Assembly: GCF_002007115.1 (NCBI RefSeq)
Contig: NZ_MVAD01000002.1
Span: 930,001 to 994,000 of the forward strand
Direction: 5' to 3'
Length of the DNA stretch: 64,000 nucleotides
Origin: Massilia sp. KIM
Lineage (GTDB): Bacteria > Pseudomonadota > Gammaproteobacteria > Burkholderiales > Burkholderiaceae_D
The notes under the pieces were generated by a model. That model had not been told where the DNA came from, made no database searches, and saw only the letters and a program-made list of their open reading frames with translations. Position numbers and translations under genes: made by a program. Of the stretch, positions 42,517 to 50,937 are shown piece after piece (position 1 is the first letter of the stretch; each line of letters begins with the position of its first letter).

Positions 42517-43520
42517 CAAACGAAGGAATCCTCACCCTTGCCGCCCAACACGATCTGGCCTTCGTCGGCCAGGCGGCGAACGATCTGCAGGATCTGCTTT
42601 TGCTGGGATTCTACCTCCGACAGGCGGACCGGGCCTTTCGATTCGAGGTCTTCGCGCATCATCTCGCTGGCACGCTGCGACATGTTCTTGAAGATCTTCT
42701 CGCGCAGGTCCTGCGACGCGCCTTTCAGGGCGATGATCAGCATCTCGGACTGGACTTCACGCAGCAGGAGCTGGATGCCGCGGTCGTCGATGTCGATGAT
42801 GTTGTCGAACACAAACATCTCGTCCATGATCTTCTGCGCCATGTCGTTGTCGTAGTTCTTGATGTTGTCCATGACGGCCGCTTCCTGCTCGCCGCTCATG
42901 AAGTTCAGGATCTCGGCCGCGGTGCGCACGCCGCCCAGCGAGGACTTCTTGATGTTCTCGTTACCCGACAGCAGCTTGGTCAGCACGTCGTTCAGCTCGC
43001 GCAGCGCGGCCGGCTGCACGCCGTCCAGGGTAGCGATGCGCAGCACCACGTCGTTGCGCAGACGCTCGGTGAAATTGCTCAGGATCTCGCAGGCCTGGTC
43101 GCGCTCGAGGTGGACCAGGATGGTGGCGATGATCTGCGGGTGCTCGTTGCGGATCAGCTCGGCCACCGAGGTGGCGTCCATCCACTTCAGGCTCTCGATG
43201 CCCGAGGCGTCCTTGCCGCCCAGGATGCGGTTGAGCAGCACGGCGGCCTTGTCGTCGCCCAGGGCCTTGGTCAGCACCTGGCGGATGTATTCGTCCGAGT
43301 CGAGGCCGACGGTCGAGTGCAGGTTGGTCTCTTCGACGAACTCTTCGAGCACGGTCACCACCTGCTCGTGCTGTACCGCCTTCATCTGCGCCATGGCGGC
43401 GCCGAGTTTCAGCACTTCGCGCGGGCCGAGGAATTTCATCACCTCGGCGGCCTGCTCCTCACCCAGGGCCAGCATCAGGATCGCCGCCTTGTTGGTGCCG
43501 TCTTTGTCTTTATCACTCAT
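42516..43520 (-). CDS. fliG: Flagellar motor switch protein FliG
   Basis: 334 residues, complete. N-terminal MS-ring-binding domain (NKAAILMLALGEEQAAEVMK), the EHPQ motif in IRNEHPQIIATILVHLER, and the C-terminal torque helix (DNIIDIDDRGIQLLLREVQS) are present. Converts stator action into rotation. Start overlaps the fliF stop by eight bases. Confidence 0.98.
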   Translation of the reverse strand: MSDKDKDGTNKAAILMLALGEEQAAEVMKFLGPREVLKLGAAMAQMKAVQHEQVVTVLEEFVEETNLHSTVGLDSDEYIRQVLTKALGDDKAAVLLNRILGGKDASGIESLKWMDATSVAELIRNEHPQIIATILVHLERDQACEILSNFTERLRNDVVLRIATLDGVQPAALRELNDVLTKLLSGNENIKKSSLGGVRTAAEILNFMSGEQEAAVMDNIKNYDNDMAQKIMDEMFVFDNIIDIDDRGIQLLLREVQSEMLIIALKGASQDLREKIFKNMSQRASEMMREDLESKGPVRLSEVESQQKQILQIVRRLADEGQIVLGGKGEDSFV

Positions 43521-45216
43521 TTGTACCCAGCCATGCCTTGATCACGTTAGCCACGATGCGCGGGTCTTCCTTCGCCAGATCCTGCGCCATCTGCAGGTTC
43601 GCGCGGTAACCCTGGGCGCGGCGCTGCTGTTCCACTTCCTCTTCCTGTACCGCCTCGGCTTCGGCCTCGGCTTCTGCCGCGGCATCTTCCTCGTCCTCGT
43701 CCTTCTTCTCTTCTTCCGGCATCGCGGTGGCCTCGTCGAACTTCTTGATCGCCGGGCGCAGCAGCGGGCGCAGGAAGCGGAAGTAGAGGAAGGCGATCAC
43801 GGCGGCGACGAAGGCGTAGCGGGCGATTTCCTTGAACAGCGGGAAGTTCGCCGGGTCCGCCCACCATGCCAGGGGCTGGATTGCTTCGGCCGGCTTGTCC
43901 ACGCCCTCGAAGGGCACGTTGGCCACGTTCAGGGTGTCGCCACGGGCCTGGTTGTAGCCCATCGCCTGCTTGACCAGCTCGTTGATCTGGGCCACTTCGT
44001 TGGCGGACAGCGGGCGCACCGTGACCTTGCCGGTGGCCGGATCGACGATGCGGCGATGGTTCACCACCACGCCCACGGTCAGGCGCTTGATGCCGCCCAT
44101 CGGGCGCTGTTCGTAGCGGATGGTCTTGTCGACTTCGTAATTGGTGGTCGAATTCTTGCTGGTCGGACCGCCTGCGGCCTGGGCCGGGGCCGGCGGCTGC
44201 TGGCCCTCGATCGGCGCGGTGTTCACACCCGGCGGCTGGTTCGACAGCGCGCCCGGGATGCCCGAGGGACCGGCGCCGGCCTGGCTCGACTCCGAGGTCT
44301 GCTGGCTGCGGATGGCCTGGGGCTCGGGCGGCGAGTTCGGCTTGTACATCTCGGCCGCGGTGTCGACCTGGGCGAAGTCCACCTCGGCGGTCGCCTCGGC
44401 GCGCACATTGCCTTCGCCGACGATGGGCTTGATGATGGATTCGACCTGCTTGATGATGTTCTGCTGGACCTGGTCGATGTACTTGAGCTGGGTCGGGTCG
44501 AGCTGCTTGGCGCCCGCCTGCTTGTTGCTGGTGTCGGACAGCAGGTTGCCGTTCTGGTCGACCACGGTGACGTTGCCGATGGTCAGTTCCGGCACGCTGG
44601 AGGCGACTAGGTGGACGATGGCGCTGACCTGGCCCGGGTCGAGGGCGCGGCCGGGCTGCAGGTTGAGCAGCACCGATGCGGTCGGCTTCTGCTGGTCGCG
44701 CACGAAGACCGAGGGTTTCGGCAGGGCCAGGTGGACGCGCGCGTTGCTGACCGAGCCCAGCGACTGGATCGAGCGCGCTAGTTCGCCTTCCAGCGAGCGC
44801 TGGTAGTTCACCTGTTCCAGGAACTGGGACACGCCCAGCTTCTGGTTTTCCATCAGCTCGAAGCCGACGTTGCCGCCCTTGGGCAGGCCCTGGGCCGCCA
44901 GCTTCAGGCGCAGGTCGTGGATCTGTTCGGCCGGCACCAGGATGGCGTTGCCGCCGTCCGAGAATTTGTAGGGCACCCCCATCTGGTCCAACGAAGCCGT
45001 GATCGCGCCGCCGTCGCGGTCGCTGTAGTTCGCGAACAGGACCCGGTATTCCGGCGCCTGGCTCCACATCCAGACCGCGACCATGATCGCCAGGATGATG
45101 GCGACGCCGCCGCCGACGGCGATGCGCTTGCCCATCGTGGTCTGGAAAAAGGTCGGCGGCCGGTCCTGGGCTGCCGCCTGGGGCGTATCGAGAAGTTCTT
45201 CCGCTGCTGCTGCCAT
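43513..45216 (-). CDS. fliF: Flagellar MS-ring protein FliF
   Basis: 567 residues from the ATG at 45214-45216. First membrane helix (AVGGGVAIILAIMVAVWMW), ring-building motifs (VLFANYSDRDGGAITASLDQ, RSLEGELARSIQSLGSVSNA, RVHLALPKPSVFVRDQQKPT), then a Pro/Gln/Ser-rich collar loop. The second helix (YAFVAAVIAFLYFRFL) is followed by a FliG-binding tail. The tail has an unusually acidic Glu/Ala stretch before the last helix. Divergent from fliE. Confidence 0.98.
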   Translation of the reverse strand: MAAAAEELLDTPQAAAQDRPPTFFQTTMGKRIAVGGGVAIILAIMVAVWMWSQAPEYRVLFANYSDRDGGAITASLDQMGVPYKFSDGGNAILVPAEQIHDLRLKLAAQGLPKGGNVGFELMENQKLGVSQFLEQVNYQRSLEGELARSIQSLGSVSNARVHLALPKPSVFVRDQQKPTASVLLNLQPGRALDPGQVSAIVHLVASSVPELTIGNVTVVDQNGNLLSDTSNKQAGAKQLDPTQLKYIDQVQQNIIKQVESIIKPIVGEGNVRAEATAEVDFAQVDTAAEMYKPNSPPEPQAIRSQQTSESSQAGAGPSGIPGALSNQPPGVNTAPIEGQQPPAPAQAAGGPTSKNSTTNYEVDKTIRYEQRPMGGIKRLTVGVVVNHRRIVDPATGKVTVRPLSANEVAQINELVKQAMGYNQARGDTLNVANVPFEGVDKPAEAIQPLAWWADPANFPLFKEIARYAFVAAVIAFLYFRFLRPLLRPAIKKFDEATAMPEEEKKDEDEEDAAAEAEAEAEAVQEEEVEQQRRAQGYRANLQMAQDLAKEDPRIVANVIKAWLGTNE

Positions 45217-45402
45217 GGTCTGGAATAGGGTAGGGATTGGGGGCTCAGGCAGCAATTATGGAGCCGTAGGGCAACAATCAAATCGGGAAACAGGGGGAGA
45301 TTTACCGTCTTCCTCACCGATCGCATTTGCCCTCGCGCTGCTATTCTGACAGCCTGAGATCATCTGGTGATGATTCTACAGGGCAACACTCAGGAGAAGA
45401 AG

Positions 45403-45768
45403 ATGAGCATAGGCGGCATCGGCGGCATAGGTGGTATCGATAGCAGCCGCATCCAGGCGATGATGGAGCAGTTGAAGGCGGCGGCGGCCAAGCCGGCCGC
45501 ACCCTCGCTCGCGCCCGCGGGCCTGGGCGAGAAGCCCGTGGCCAAGCTGGATTTCGCGGACGCCCTGCATTCCACCTTGCAGGAAGTCAGCAACAAGTCC
45601 CAGGTCGCGGCGGACCTGGGCAAGCGCTTCGCCATGGGCGACGACACGGTCAGCCTGTCGGACACCATGATCGCGATGCAGAAGTCGAGCATCGCCTTCC
45701 AGGCCACCGTCCAGGTGCGCAACAAGCTGGTGTCGGCCTACCACGACATCATGAACATGCAGGTCTGA
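45403..45768 (+). CDS. fliE: Flagellar hook-basal body protein FliE
   Basis: 121 residues from the ATG with AGGAGAAGAAG. The N-terminus has a GGI repeat (IGGIGGIGGI), then the FliE core: LDFADALHSTLQEVSNKSQV, SLSDTMIAMQKSSIAFQATV, RNKLVSAYHDIMNMQV. FliE joins the export gate/MS-ring to the rod. The divergent gap to fliF (45217-45402) holds a possible -10 TATTCT at 45342-45347 but no clear sigma-28 or sigma-54 site. Confidence 0.96.
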   Translation: MSIGGIGGIGGIDSSRIQAMMEQLKAAAAKPAAPSLAPAGLGEKPVAKLDFADALHSTLQEVSNKSQVAADLGKRFAMGDDTVSLSDTMIAMQKSSIAFQATVQVRNKLVSAYHDIMNMQV

Positions 45769-45770
45769 GT

Positions 45771-45986
45771 TCAGCCGGCGGCGCCCGGCTGGGCCAGGTG
45801 CCAGGCCACCAGGGCATTCGCATGCCCATGGCCGAGGCCGTGCTCGGTCTTGAGCCAGTTCACCATTTCCATGTGTTTCATCCCCTTCCTGGCGGCCAGC
45901 AAACCAAGCCAGTGCGCCACCGGCTGGCCGTACTTCTTTTCGATCGAGGGAAAATAGGACGCGGGTCCCTTGGTCTGCTCCGTCAT
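45771..45986 (-). CDS. DUF4287-like small protein
   Basis: 71 residues from the ATG at 45984-45986, preceded by AGGAGGAAGC; the longer open frame is not supported. The sequence KGPASYFPSIEKKYGQPVAH, WLGLLAARKGMKHMEMVNWL and GLGHGHANALVAWHL fits the DUF4287 family of small helical proteins of unknown role. Two bases separate its stop from that of fliE. Confidence 0.85.
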   Translation of the reverse strand: MTEQTKGPASYFPSIEKKYGQPVAHWLGLLAARKGMKHMEMVNWLKTEHGLGHGHANALVAWHLAQPGAAG

Positions 45987-46107
45987 GCTTCCTCCTGTGG
46001 TCGACGATCCGGGCCGTGGGCCGGCCTTCCGCATCCACGACGAAAGAAGGGCTGCGGTTTCGACAAGGCGTTTCGTCCCTGCGCGAAGCTTACGCCATCC
46101 TGACAGA

Positions 46108-46123
46108 TTTACACTGTTGTAAA
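46108..46123. promoter_or_regulatory. Palindromic operator candidate before the TonB receptor
   Basis: TTTACA-CTGT-TGTAAA, a perfect 6-base inverted repeat 118 bases before the receptor ATG. A TTGACA at 46149-46154 follows. The binding protein is unknown; it does not resemble a Fur box. Confidence 0.4.
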
Positions 46124-46240
46124 TACCACAAAGCAACATCGTTACGAATTGACATCTTCAACTGTGTCACGCAGCATGGACCGGGCGTTGCCCTCCGGGA
46201 AACGTTCAAGCTGCGCAGGACAACAAGAAAAGGATTGAAG

Positions 46241-48754
46241 ATGCAGAAGAAACAAGTAACGGAAAAAACAGTACTGGCCCTGGCCATCGCTTCCCTGTTT
46301 GCGGGCACCGCGCAGGCGCAGGACGGCGCCGCGGGTGCGCAGGCAGCCGAACCCTCGGCCGCCGCCACCGTCGTCGTGACCGGCACCCGAGTCGCCAACC
46401 GCACCGCGCTCGACACCGCGGCCCCGGTCGACATCGTCTCCTCCGAGACCCTCAAGAACGCCGGCACCACCGAGATGAACCAGGCGCTCTCCATCGCCCT
46501 GCCGTCGCTGAACTTCCCGCGTCCGGCGATCACGGACGGCACCGACACCATCCGTCCCGCCACCCTGCGCGGCATGGCTCCCGACCAGACCCTGGTGCTG
46601 GTCAACTCCAAGCGCCGCCATGCCTCCTCGCTGGTGAACGTCAACGGCTCGATCGGCCGTGGTTCGGCGGCGGTGGACATGAACACCATCCCGACCGCGA
46701 TCGTGAAGAGCGTCGAGGTGCTGCGCGATGGTGCGGCGGCCCAGTACGGCTCGGACGCGATCTCGGGCGTGGTCAACATCCGCCTGCGCACCGACCGCAG
46801 CGGCGGCGAGGCGACCGTCACCTACGGCGCGCGCAAGACCGAATACGACCTGTGGAACGACGCCGCCCCGGCCGGCGCGCCCTGGGCCGGCACCGCGCCC
46901 GCCTCGCGCAAGCGCACCGACGGCCAGACCGCCACCGTCAGCGTGTGGAAGGGCCTGGAACTGGGCGAGAACGGCTACCTGACCATCGCCGCCGAATACC
47001 GCGACCAGCACCGCACCGAGCGCAGCGGCTACGACATGCGCCAGCAATACCCGCGCCTGGCCAGCGGCGCTTTCGATCCGCGCGAGAACACCATCAACCG
47101 CTTCAACGCCTGGTACGGCGAGCCGGAAATGGAGCAGAGCACCCTGTTCGCCAACGCAGGCGCCAGCCTGGGCGGCGGCGTCAAGCTCTACGGCTGGGCC
47201 AGCTACCAGAACCGCGACGCCCGCTCGGGCGGTTTCTTCCGCACCGCCCAGGATGCGCGCAACGTGCCCTCGATCTATCCGGACGGCTTCCTGCCCATCA
47301 TCGCGCCGAGCGTGGACGACTACGCGGCCACCGGCGGCGCGACCTGGACCTGGGGCGCCTGGGACATGGACGCCTCGCTGGGCTACGGCAAGAACAAGAT
47401 GGAGTACGACATCCAGAACACGCTGAACCGCTCGATCGGGCCGACCAGCAAGCGTGAGTTCTATGCGGGTGGCTATTCCTACGACCAGACCGTGCTCAAC
47501 CTGACCGGCGTGCGCAGCGTGGAGATCGCGGGCCTGGCCTCGCCGCTGAACGTGGCGGTCGGCATGGAAGCGCGGCGCGAAGGCTACAAGCTGTTCGCGG
47601 GCGAGCGCGAGTCCTGGGACTACTACGGCCAGGTGCTGCCGAACGGCACCCCGGCGGCGCCGGGCGCCCAGGTGTTCCCGGGCTTCCGTCCCTCGAACGA
47701 GACCAACAGCCACCGCAACGCGGTCGGCGCCTTCATCGACCTGGAAGCCAACCTGACCCCGCAGCTGCTGACCTCGTTCGCGATCCGCGGCGAGAAGTAT
47801 TCCGACTTCGGCAACAGCCTGGCGGGCAAGCTGTCGGCGCGCTATGACTTCAGCAAGGAATTCGCGCTGCGCGGCACCATCCAGAACGGCTTCCGCGCGC
47901 CTTCGCCGCAGCAGCAGAACTTCACCGCCACCTCGACCAACTTCATCAACGGCGTGCCCTTCGAGATCACCACCTTCAAGCCGAGCGACCCGGTGGCGGT
48001 GGCCCTGGGCGCCAAGCCGCTCGAGGCCGAGGAATCGATCAACGCCTCGATCGGCGCGGTGATGCGCTTCGGCGACGTCAACCTGACGGTGGACGCCTAC
48101 CGCATCGACATCGACGACCGCATCGTGCTGTCGGAGAACCTGACCCAGGCCAATGTGCGCAGCTACCTGACCAGCCGCGGCTTCATCGGCGTGGGCGGCG
48201 GCCGCTTCTTCATCAACGGCGTCGACACCGAGACCAAGGGCGTTGACGTGGTGGTGAGCTGGCCGTGGAACGCGGGCGCGGCGGGCCGCTTCGACTTCAC
48301 CCTGGCCGGCAACTTCACCGACACCAAGGTCACCAAGGTGCCGCAGACGGCCCAGTTGTCGGCCCTGAGCCCGGCGCCGGTGCTGTTCGACCGCCTGAAC
48401 GTGCTGTCGCTGGAAAAAGGCCAGCCGGAGAACAAGCTGAGCGCCAACGTGAACTGGAAGCTGGGCAAGTGGGGCGGCACCGTGCGCGCCACCCGCTACG
48501 GCAAGGTGCTGTCGCCTGGCACCACGGCCAACTTCGACTTCGAGCTGGGCGCCAAGACCCTGGTCGACCTCGAAGCGCGCTATGCGCTCACGCCGAAGCT
48601 GAGCCTGGCGCTCGGCGCCGACAACGTGTTCGATCAGTATCCGGAGACCCTGCCGCCGGCCCTGAACACCACCGGCAACACGCCTTTCGCCAACTACGCG
48701 CCCTTCGGCCGTTCGGGCCGCTACATCTACGCCCGCGCCAGCTACGGCTTCTAA
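46241..48754 (+). CDS. TonB-dependent outer-membrane receptor
   Basis: 837 residues from the ATG with AAAAGGATTGAAG. Signal peptide (VLALAIASLFAGTAQAQ), plug domain (about 40-170: VVVTGTRVANRTALDTAAPV, LRGMAPDQTLVLVNSKRRH, VKSVEVLRDGAAAQYGSDAI) and a 22-strand barrel ending in YIYARASYGF with C-terminal Phe. The class is the one with short AAPVDIVS-type plugs, often used for organic ligands or unknown substrates, not clearly siderophores. No partner transporter gene is adjacent. Confidence 0.95.
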   Translation: MQKKQVTEKTVLALAIASLFAGTAQAQDGAAGAQAAEPSAAATVVVTGTRVANRTALDTAAPVDIVSSETLKNAGTTEMNQALSIALPSLNFPRPAITDGTDTIRPATLRGMAPDQTLVLVNSKRRHASSLVNVNGSIGRGSAAVDMNTIPTAIVKSVEVLRDGAAAQYGSDAISGVVNIRLRTDRSGGEATVTYGARKTEYDLWNDAAPAGAPWAGTAPASRKRTDGQTATVSVWKGLELGENGYLTIAAEYRDQHRTERSGYDMRQQYPRLASGAFDPRENTINRFNAWYGEPEMEQSTLFANAGASLGGGVKLYGWASYQNRDARSGGFFRTAQDARNVPSIYPDGFLPIIAPSVDDYAATGGATWTWGAWDMDASLGYGKNKMEYDIQNTLNRSIGPTSKREFYAGGYSYDQTVLNLTGVRSVEIAGLASPLNVAVGMEARREGYKLFAGERESWDYYGQVLPNGTPAAPGAQVFPGFRPSNETNSHRNAVGAFIDLEANLTPQLLTSFAIRGEKYSDFGNSLAGKLSARYDFSKEFALRGTIQNGFRAPSPQQQNFTATSTNFINGVPFEITTFKPSDPVAVALGAKPLEAEESINASIGAVMRFGDVNLTVDAYRIDIDDRIVLSENLTQANVRSYLTSRGFIGVGGGRFFINGVDTETKGVDVVVSWPWNAGAAGRFDFTLAGNFTDTKVTKVPQTAQLSALSPAPVLFDRLNVLSLEKGQPENKLSANVNWKLGKWGGTVRATRYGKVLSPGTTANFDFELGAKTLVDLEARYALTPKLSLALGADNVFDQYPETLPPALNTTGNTPFANYAPFGRSGRYIYARASYGF

Positions 48755-48767
48755 GCCTGCTCCCACC

Positions 48768-48788
48768 GCCGACCCATCCCGGGTCGGC
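48768..48788 (+). terminator. Terminator-like hairpin after the receptor gene
   Basis: GCCGACCC and GGGTCGGC form a perfect 8-bp GC-rich stem with loop ATCCC, 13 bases after the receptor stop codon. It lacks a following T-tract, so it may be a weak or Rho-assisted terminator. Confidence 0.5.
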
Positions 48789-48805
48789 GCCGCAGGGCGC
48801 ACAAC

Positions 48806-48869
48806 TAGGGTCGGAGTCGAATTTTTTGACAACTCTAAGGAATTGTCCAAAAAATCGACTCCGACCCTA
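48806..48869. repeat. 64-base palindromic intergenic repeat, copy 1
   Basis: Arms TAGGGTCGGAGTCGA (48806-48820) and TCGACTCCGACCCTA (48855-48869) are exact complements. The inside continues as an imperfect hairpin (ATTTTTTGACAA against TTGTCCAAAAAAT), and a run of seven T follows (48871-48877). A second copy lies 180 bases on in the same direction. It resembles REP-like elements and could also terminate transcription from the receptor gene. The 365-base gap 48755-49119 holds no gene besides these repeats. Confidence 0.9.
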
Positions 48870-48985
48870 CTTTTTTTCGGCCTGCCGAGTTCGCCAAAGC
48901 ATCGATCCTCGAAAAGGCAAGTTCACCCGCCTTGAACCTTCACAAGCTTCGCGCTTTCCTTTCTTTCCGCAGAGCTAAGAAAAAA

Positions 48986-49049
48986 TAGGGTCGGAGTCGA
49001 ATTGTTTGACAACTTTTGGGAATTGCCCAAAAAGTCGACTCCGACCCCA
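48986..49049. repeat. 64-base palindromic intergenic repeat, copy 2
   Basis: Same length and layout as copy 1: TAGGGTCGGAGTCGA at 48986-49000 and TCGACTCCGACCCCA at 49035-49049, with inner GAATTGTTTGACAACTTTTG-type sequence and a T-run after. Differences from copy 1 lie mainly in the loop. The spacer between copies (48870-48985) is unrelated, so this is not a simple tandem duplication. Confidence 0.9.
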
Positions 49050-49119
49050 GTTTTTTTCGTCGAAGCGGGAGGGCAGCCGGCGTAGGGGCGGCGCGGGTCG
49101 GGATCGGGGAGGGGGCGGC

Positions 49120-49569
49120 TCAGGCCGCTTTTTTTCGCTGGAATACCACCGGCGCTTCGCGCGGCGCCGGTTCCGGCAGCAGCGAGGCCAGGGTGTGGCG
49201 ATCGAGTTCCGCCAGGTAGGCATTGGTGGCATTGCCCAGGACGCCCTTCAGGCGGCAGGCCTTGGTCAGGCCGCAGGGACTGCCGTTCGGGTCGAAGCAT
49301 TCGGCCATGTAGAAATCGCTCTCGCTCATGCGCACCACGGCCCCGACGTTGATGTCCTCGGGCTCGTGGGCCAGGCGAAAACCGCCGTTGCGGCCGCGGA
49401 TGGTCTCGATGACGCCGTTGCGCGCAAGCTCGTTCACCACCTTCATCAGGTGGTTCTTCGAGATGTTGTGCAGGTCCGCGATTTCCTGGATGGTGACCAG
49501 GCGCTCGCGGTTGCTCCCCAGGTGCAGCAGGGTGCGCAGCGTGTAATCGGTGAAGGAGGTCAGGCGCAT
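49120..49569 (-). CDS. nsrR: NsrR-type Rrf2-family Fe-S regulator
   Basis: 149 residues from the ATG at 49567-49569. A winged-helix Rrf2 domain (MRLTSFTDYTLRTLLHLGSN, IQEIADLHNISKNHLMKVVN) precedes three Cys at 91, 99 and 105 (ECFDPNGSPCGLTKAC). These fit the iron-sulfur ligands of NsrR, the nitric-oxide-sensing repressor, more than RirA or IscR. Divergent from a NarL-like regulator and close to the heme-copper oxidase operon, which it may control. A palindrome at 58593-58615 resembles an NsrR operator. Confidence 0.9.
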   Translation of the reverse strand: MRLTSFTDYTLRTLLHLGSNRERLVTIQEIADLHNISKNHLMKVVNELARNGVIETIRGRNGGFRLAHEPEDINVGAVVRMSESDFYMAECFDPNGSPCGLTKACRLKGVLGNATNAYLAELDRHTLASLLPEPAPREAPVVFQRKKAA

Positions 49570-49727
49570 GATCGGCCAAGTATAACGCAATTGCCCTGGC
49601 CTCGATGAAGGCCCCGGCGGCGCATTTTTTACATGTCTTAACTTGCTTGGAGGCTTGGGAAGTTCCAAGATAAAACTCGGGACTGACCCCAACCCTGTCG
49701 CCCGTCGTCGTCTACCAGGAGCAGACC

Positions 49728-50348
49728 ATGCATACGATTTCATCCGCCATCCATATCATGCACGCCGATCCGGTCATGACCGCCGGCCTGCATGCCATCA
49801 TCGCTGAACTGCCCGAACTGCGCGTCACGACCAACCTGCGCCAGCCCGAGGCGCAACGCGTGGCGCGTGTCCTGGTCGCCGACTACGACACCGGCATCTC
49901 CCTGGCGCGCCAGCCCATGTCCGATTCGCTGCGCCATCCCAGCGTGCTCATCGTGACCCAGCTCGACAAGGAATTCGAGGTGCGCATCGCCATGGACGCC
50001 GGCGTGCACGGCTACGTGCTGCAGTCCTGCAGCCCGGACGAACTGCAGAAGGCCGTCGTCACCCTGGCCCAGGGCCAGCGCTACCTGAGCGAATCGGTGA
50101 CCCGCAGCGTGGCCGACAGCCTGAGCCGCGAAACCCTGACCGGCCGCGAAACCGACGTGCTGCAACTGCTGGCCCAGGGCTGTTGCAACAAGTCGATCGC
50201 ACGCAAGCTGGGCATCGGCGTGGGCACGGTCAAGACCCACGTCAAGGGCGTGATGAGCAAGCTCGATGCGACCGCGCGCACCCATGCGGTGGTGGTCGCG
50301 GCCCAGCGCGGCCTGATCCGCCCCGGCAGCAGCGTGCATCCGCACTGA
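49728..50348 (+). CDS. NarL/LuxR-type regulator with atypical receiver
   Basis: 206 residues; ATG with AGGAGCAGACC. The N-terminal 125 residues follow the receiver fold (IHIMHADPVMTAGLHAIIAE, VLVADYDTG, VLIVTQLDKEFEVRIAMDAG, HGYVLQSCSPDELQKAVVTL). The C-terminal LuxR HTH is intact (LTGRETDVLQLLAQGCCNKS, IARKLGIGVGTVKTHVKGVM). The acidic site before GIS is DYD rather than the usual LDxxMP, so phosphorylation is uncertain. No histidine kinase gene is near. Confidence 0.88.
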   Translation: MHTISSAIHIMHADPVMTAGLHAIIAELPELRVTTNLRQPEAQRVARVLVADYDTGISLARQPMSDSLRHPSVLIVTQLDKEFEVRIAMDAGVHGYVLQSCSPDELQKAVVTLAQGQRYLSESVTRSVADSLSRETLTGRETDVLQLLAQGCCNKSIARKLGIGVGTVKTHVKGVMSKLDATARTHAVVVAAQRGLIRPGSSVHPH

Positions 50349-50358
50349 GCGCGCCGGG

Positions 50359-50937
50359 CTAGGCATCTGACCGCGCCGGCCGCGCCGGGTCCAGGAAACG
50401 CCGGCCATTGGCCGCGCACCAGGCGGCCGCCAGCGCCAGCGCCAGGCCCACCAGCCCGGCGCCGGTCGCGGCCTGGTCGTCCAGCAGATAAGCATTGCAC
50501 AGGCGCTGGGGCAGCTCCTGGTACAGCAGCCCGGCGATCGCCATCATCGCGCACAGGTTGGCCACGAAGAACAGCTGCACCACCAGGTGCGCGCGGGCCA
50601 GGGCGCCCGGCAGGCAGGCTCCCACCGCCAGCAGCGAGATCCATTTCGCGGCCTCCGCCGCCGGCGCGAACAAGGCCTGTTCGAGCGCGCGCGGCACCAT
50701 CCAGTAGGTGCTGACAAACAGCAGGGCGGTGAAGGAGGCCAGGCCCTGCAGGTCGAGACGTGCACCAAATTGGCGCACGCGGGCCGGCGCCTGCGCATGC
50801 AGCAAGGCGCCGCACAGCACCAGCAGCGGCAGCTGCAACAGCATGTGGCGCAGCATGCTCGCTTCCATCCAGCCGCGCGTGAGGAACAGGGCGGCCAGCA
50901 GGGCCAGGCCGCCGGCGGCGCCGGCGGCGGGCCTCAT
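50359..50937 (-). CDS. Hypothetical membrane protein of the oxidase operon
   Basis: 192 residues with about five hydrophobic segments (LALLAALFLTRGW, LQLPLLVLCGALLHA, LASFTALLFVSTYWMVPRAL, LVVQLFFVANLCAMMAIAGL, GLVGLALALAAAWCA). No family recognised with confidence. The conserved-looking STYWMVPRALEQALF and the position after SCO suggest a CtaG-like assembly or accessory subunit. The gene overlaps the SCO stop by four bases, so it is the last cistron of the oxidase operon. Confidence 0.7.
   Translation of the reverse strand: MRPAAGAAGGLALLAALFLTRGWMEASMLRHMLLQLPLLVLCGALLHAQAPARVRQFGARLDLQGLASFTALLFVSTYWMVPRALEQALFAPAAEAAKWISLLAVGACLPGALARAHLVVQLFFVANLCAMMAIAGLLYQELPQRLCNAYLLDDQAATGAGLVGLALALAAAWCAANGRRFLDPARPARSDA

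Noticed and set aside
46142..48850. 902-residue open frame opposite the TonB receptor
   Set aside because: Low-complexity Arg/His/Gly/Ala composition typical of antisense frames in GC-rich genes; the sense frame has full receptor domains.
49630..49669. NsrR self-operator near ACATGTCTTAACTT and CTTGG/CCAAG
   Set aside because: Neither fits the 23-base AAGATG-type pattern; CTTGG/CCAAG arms are only five bases.
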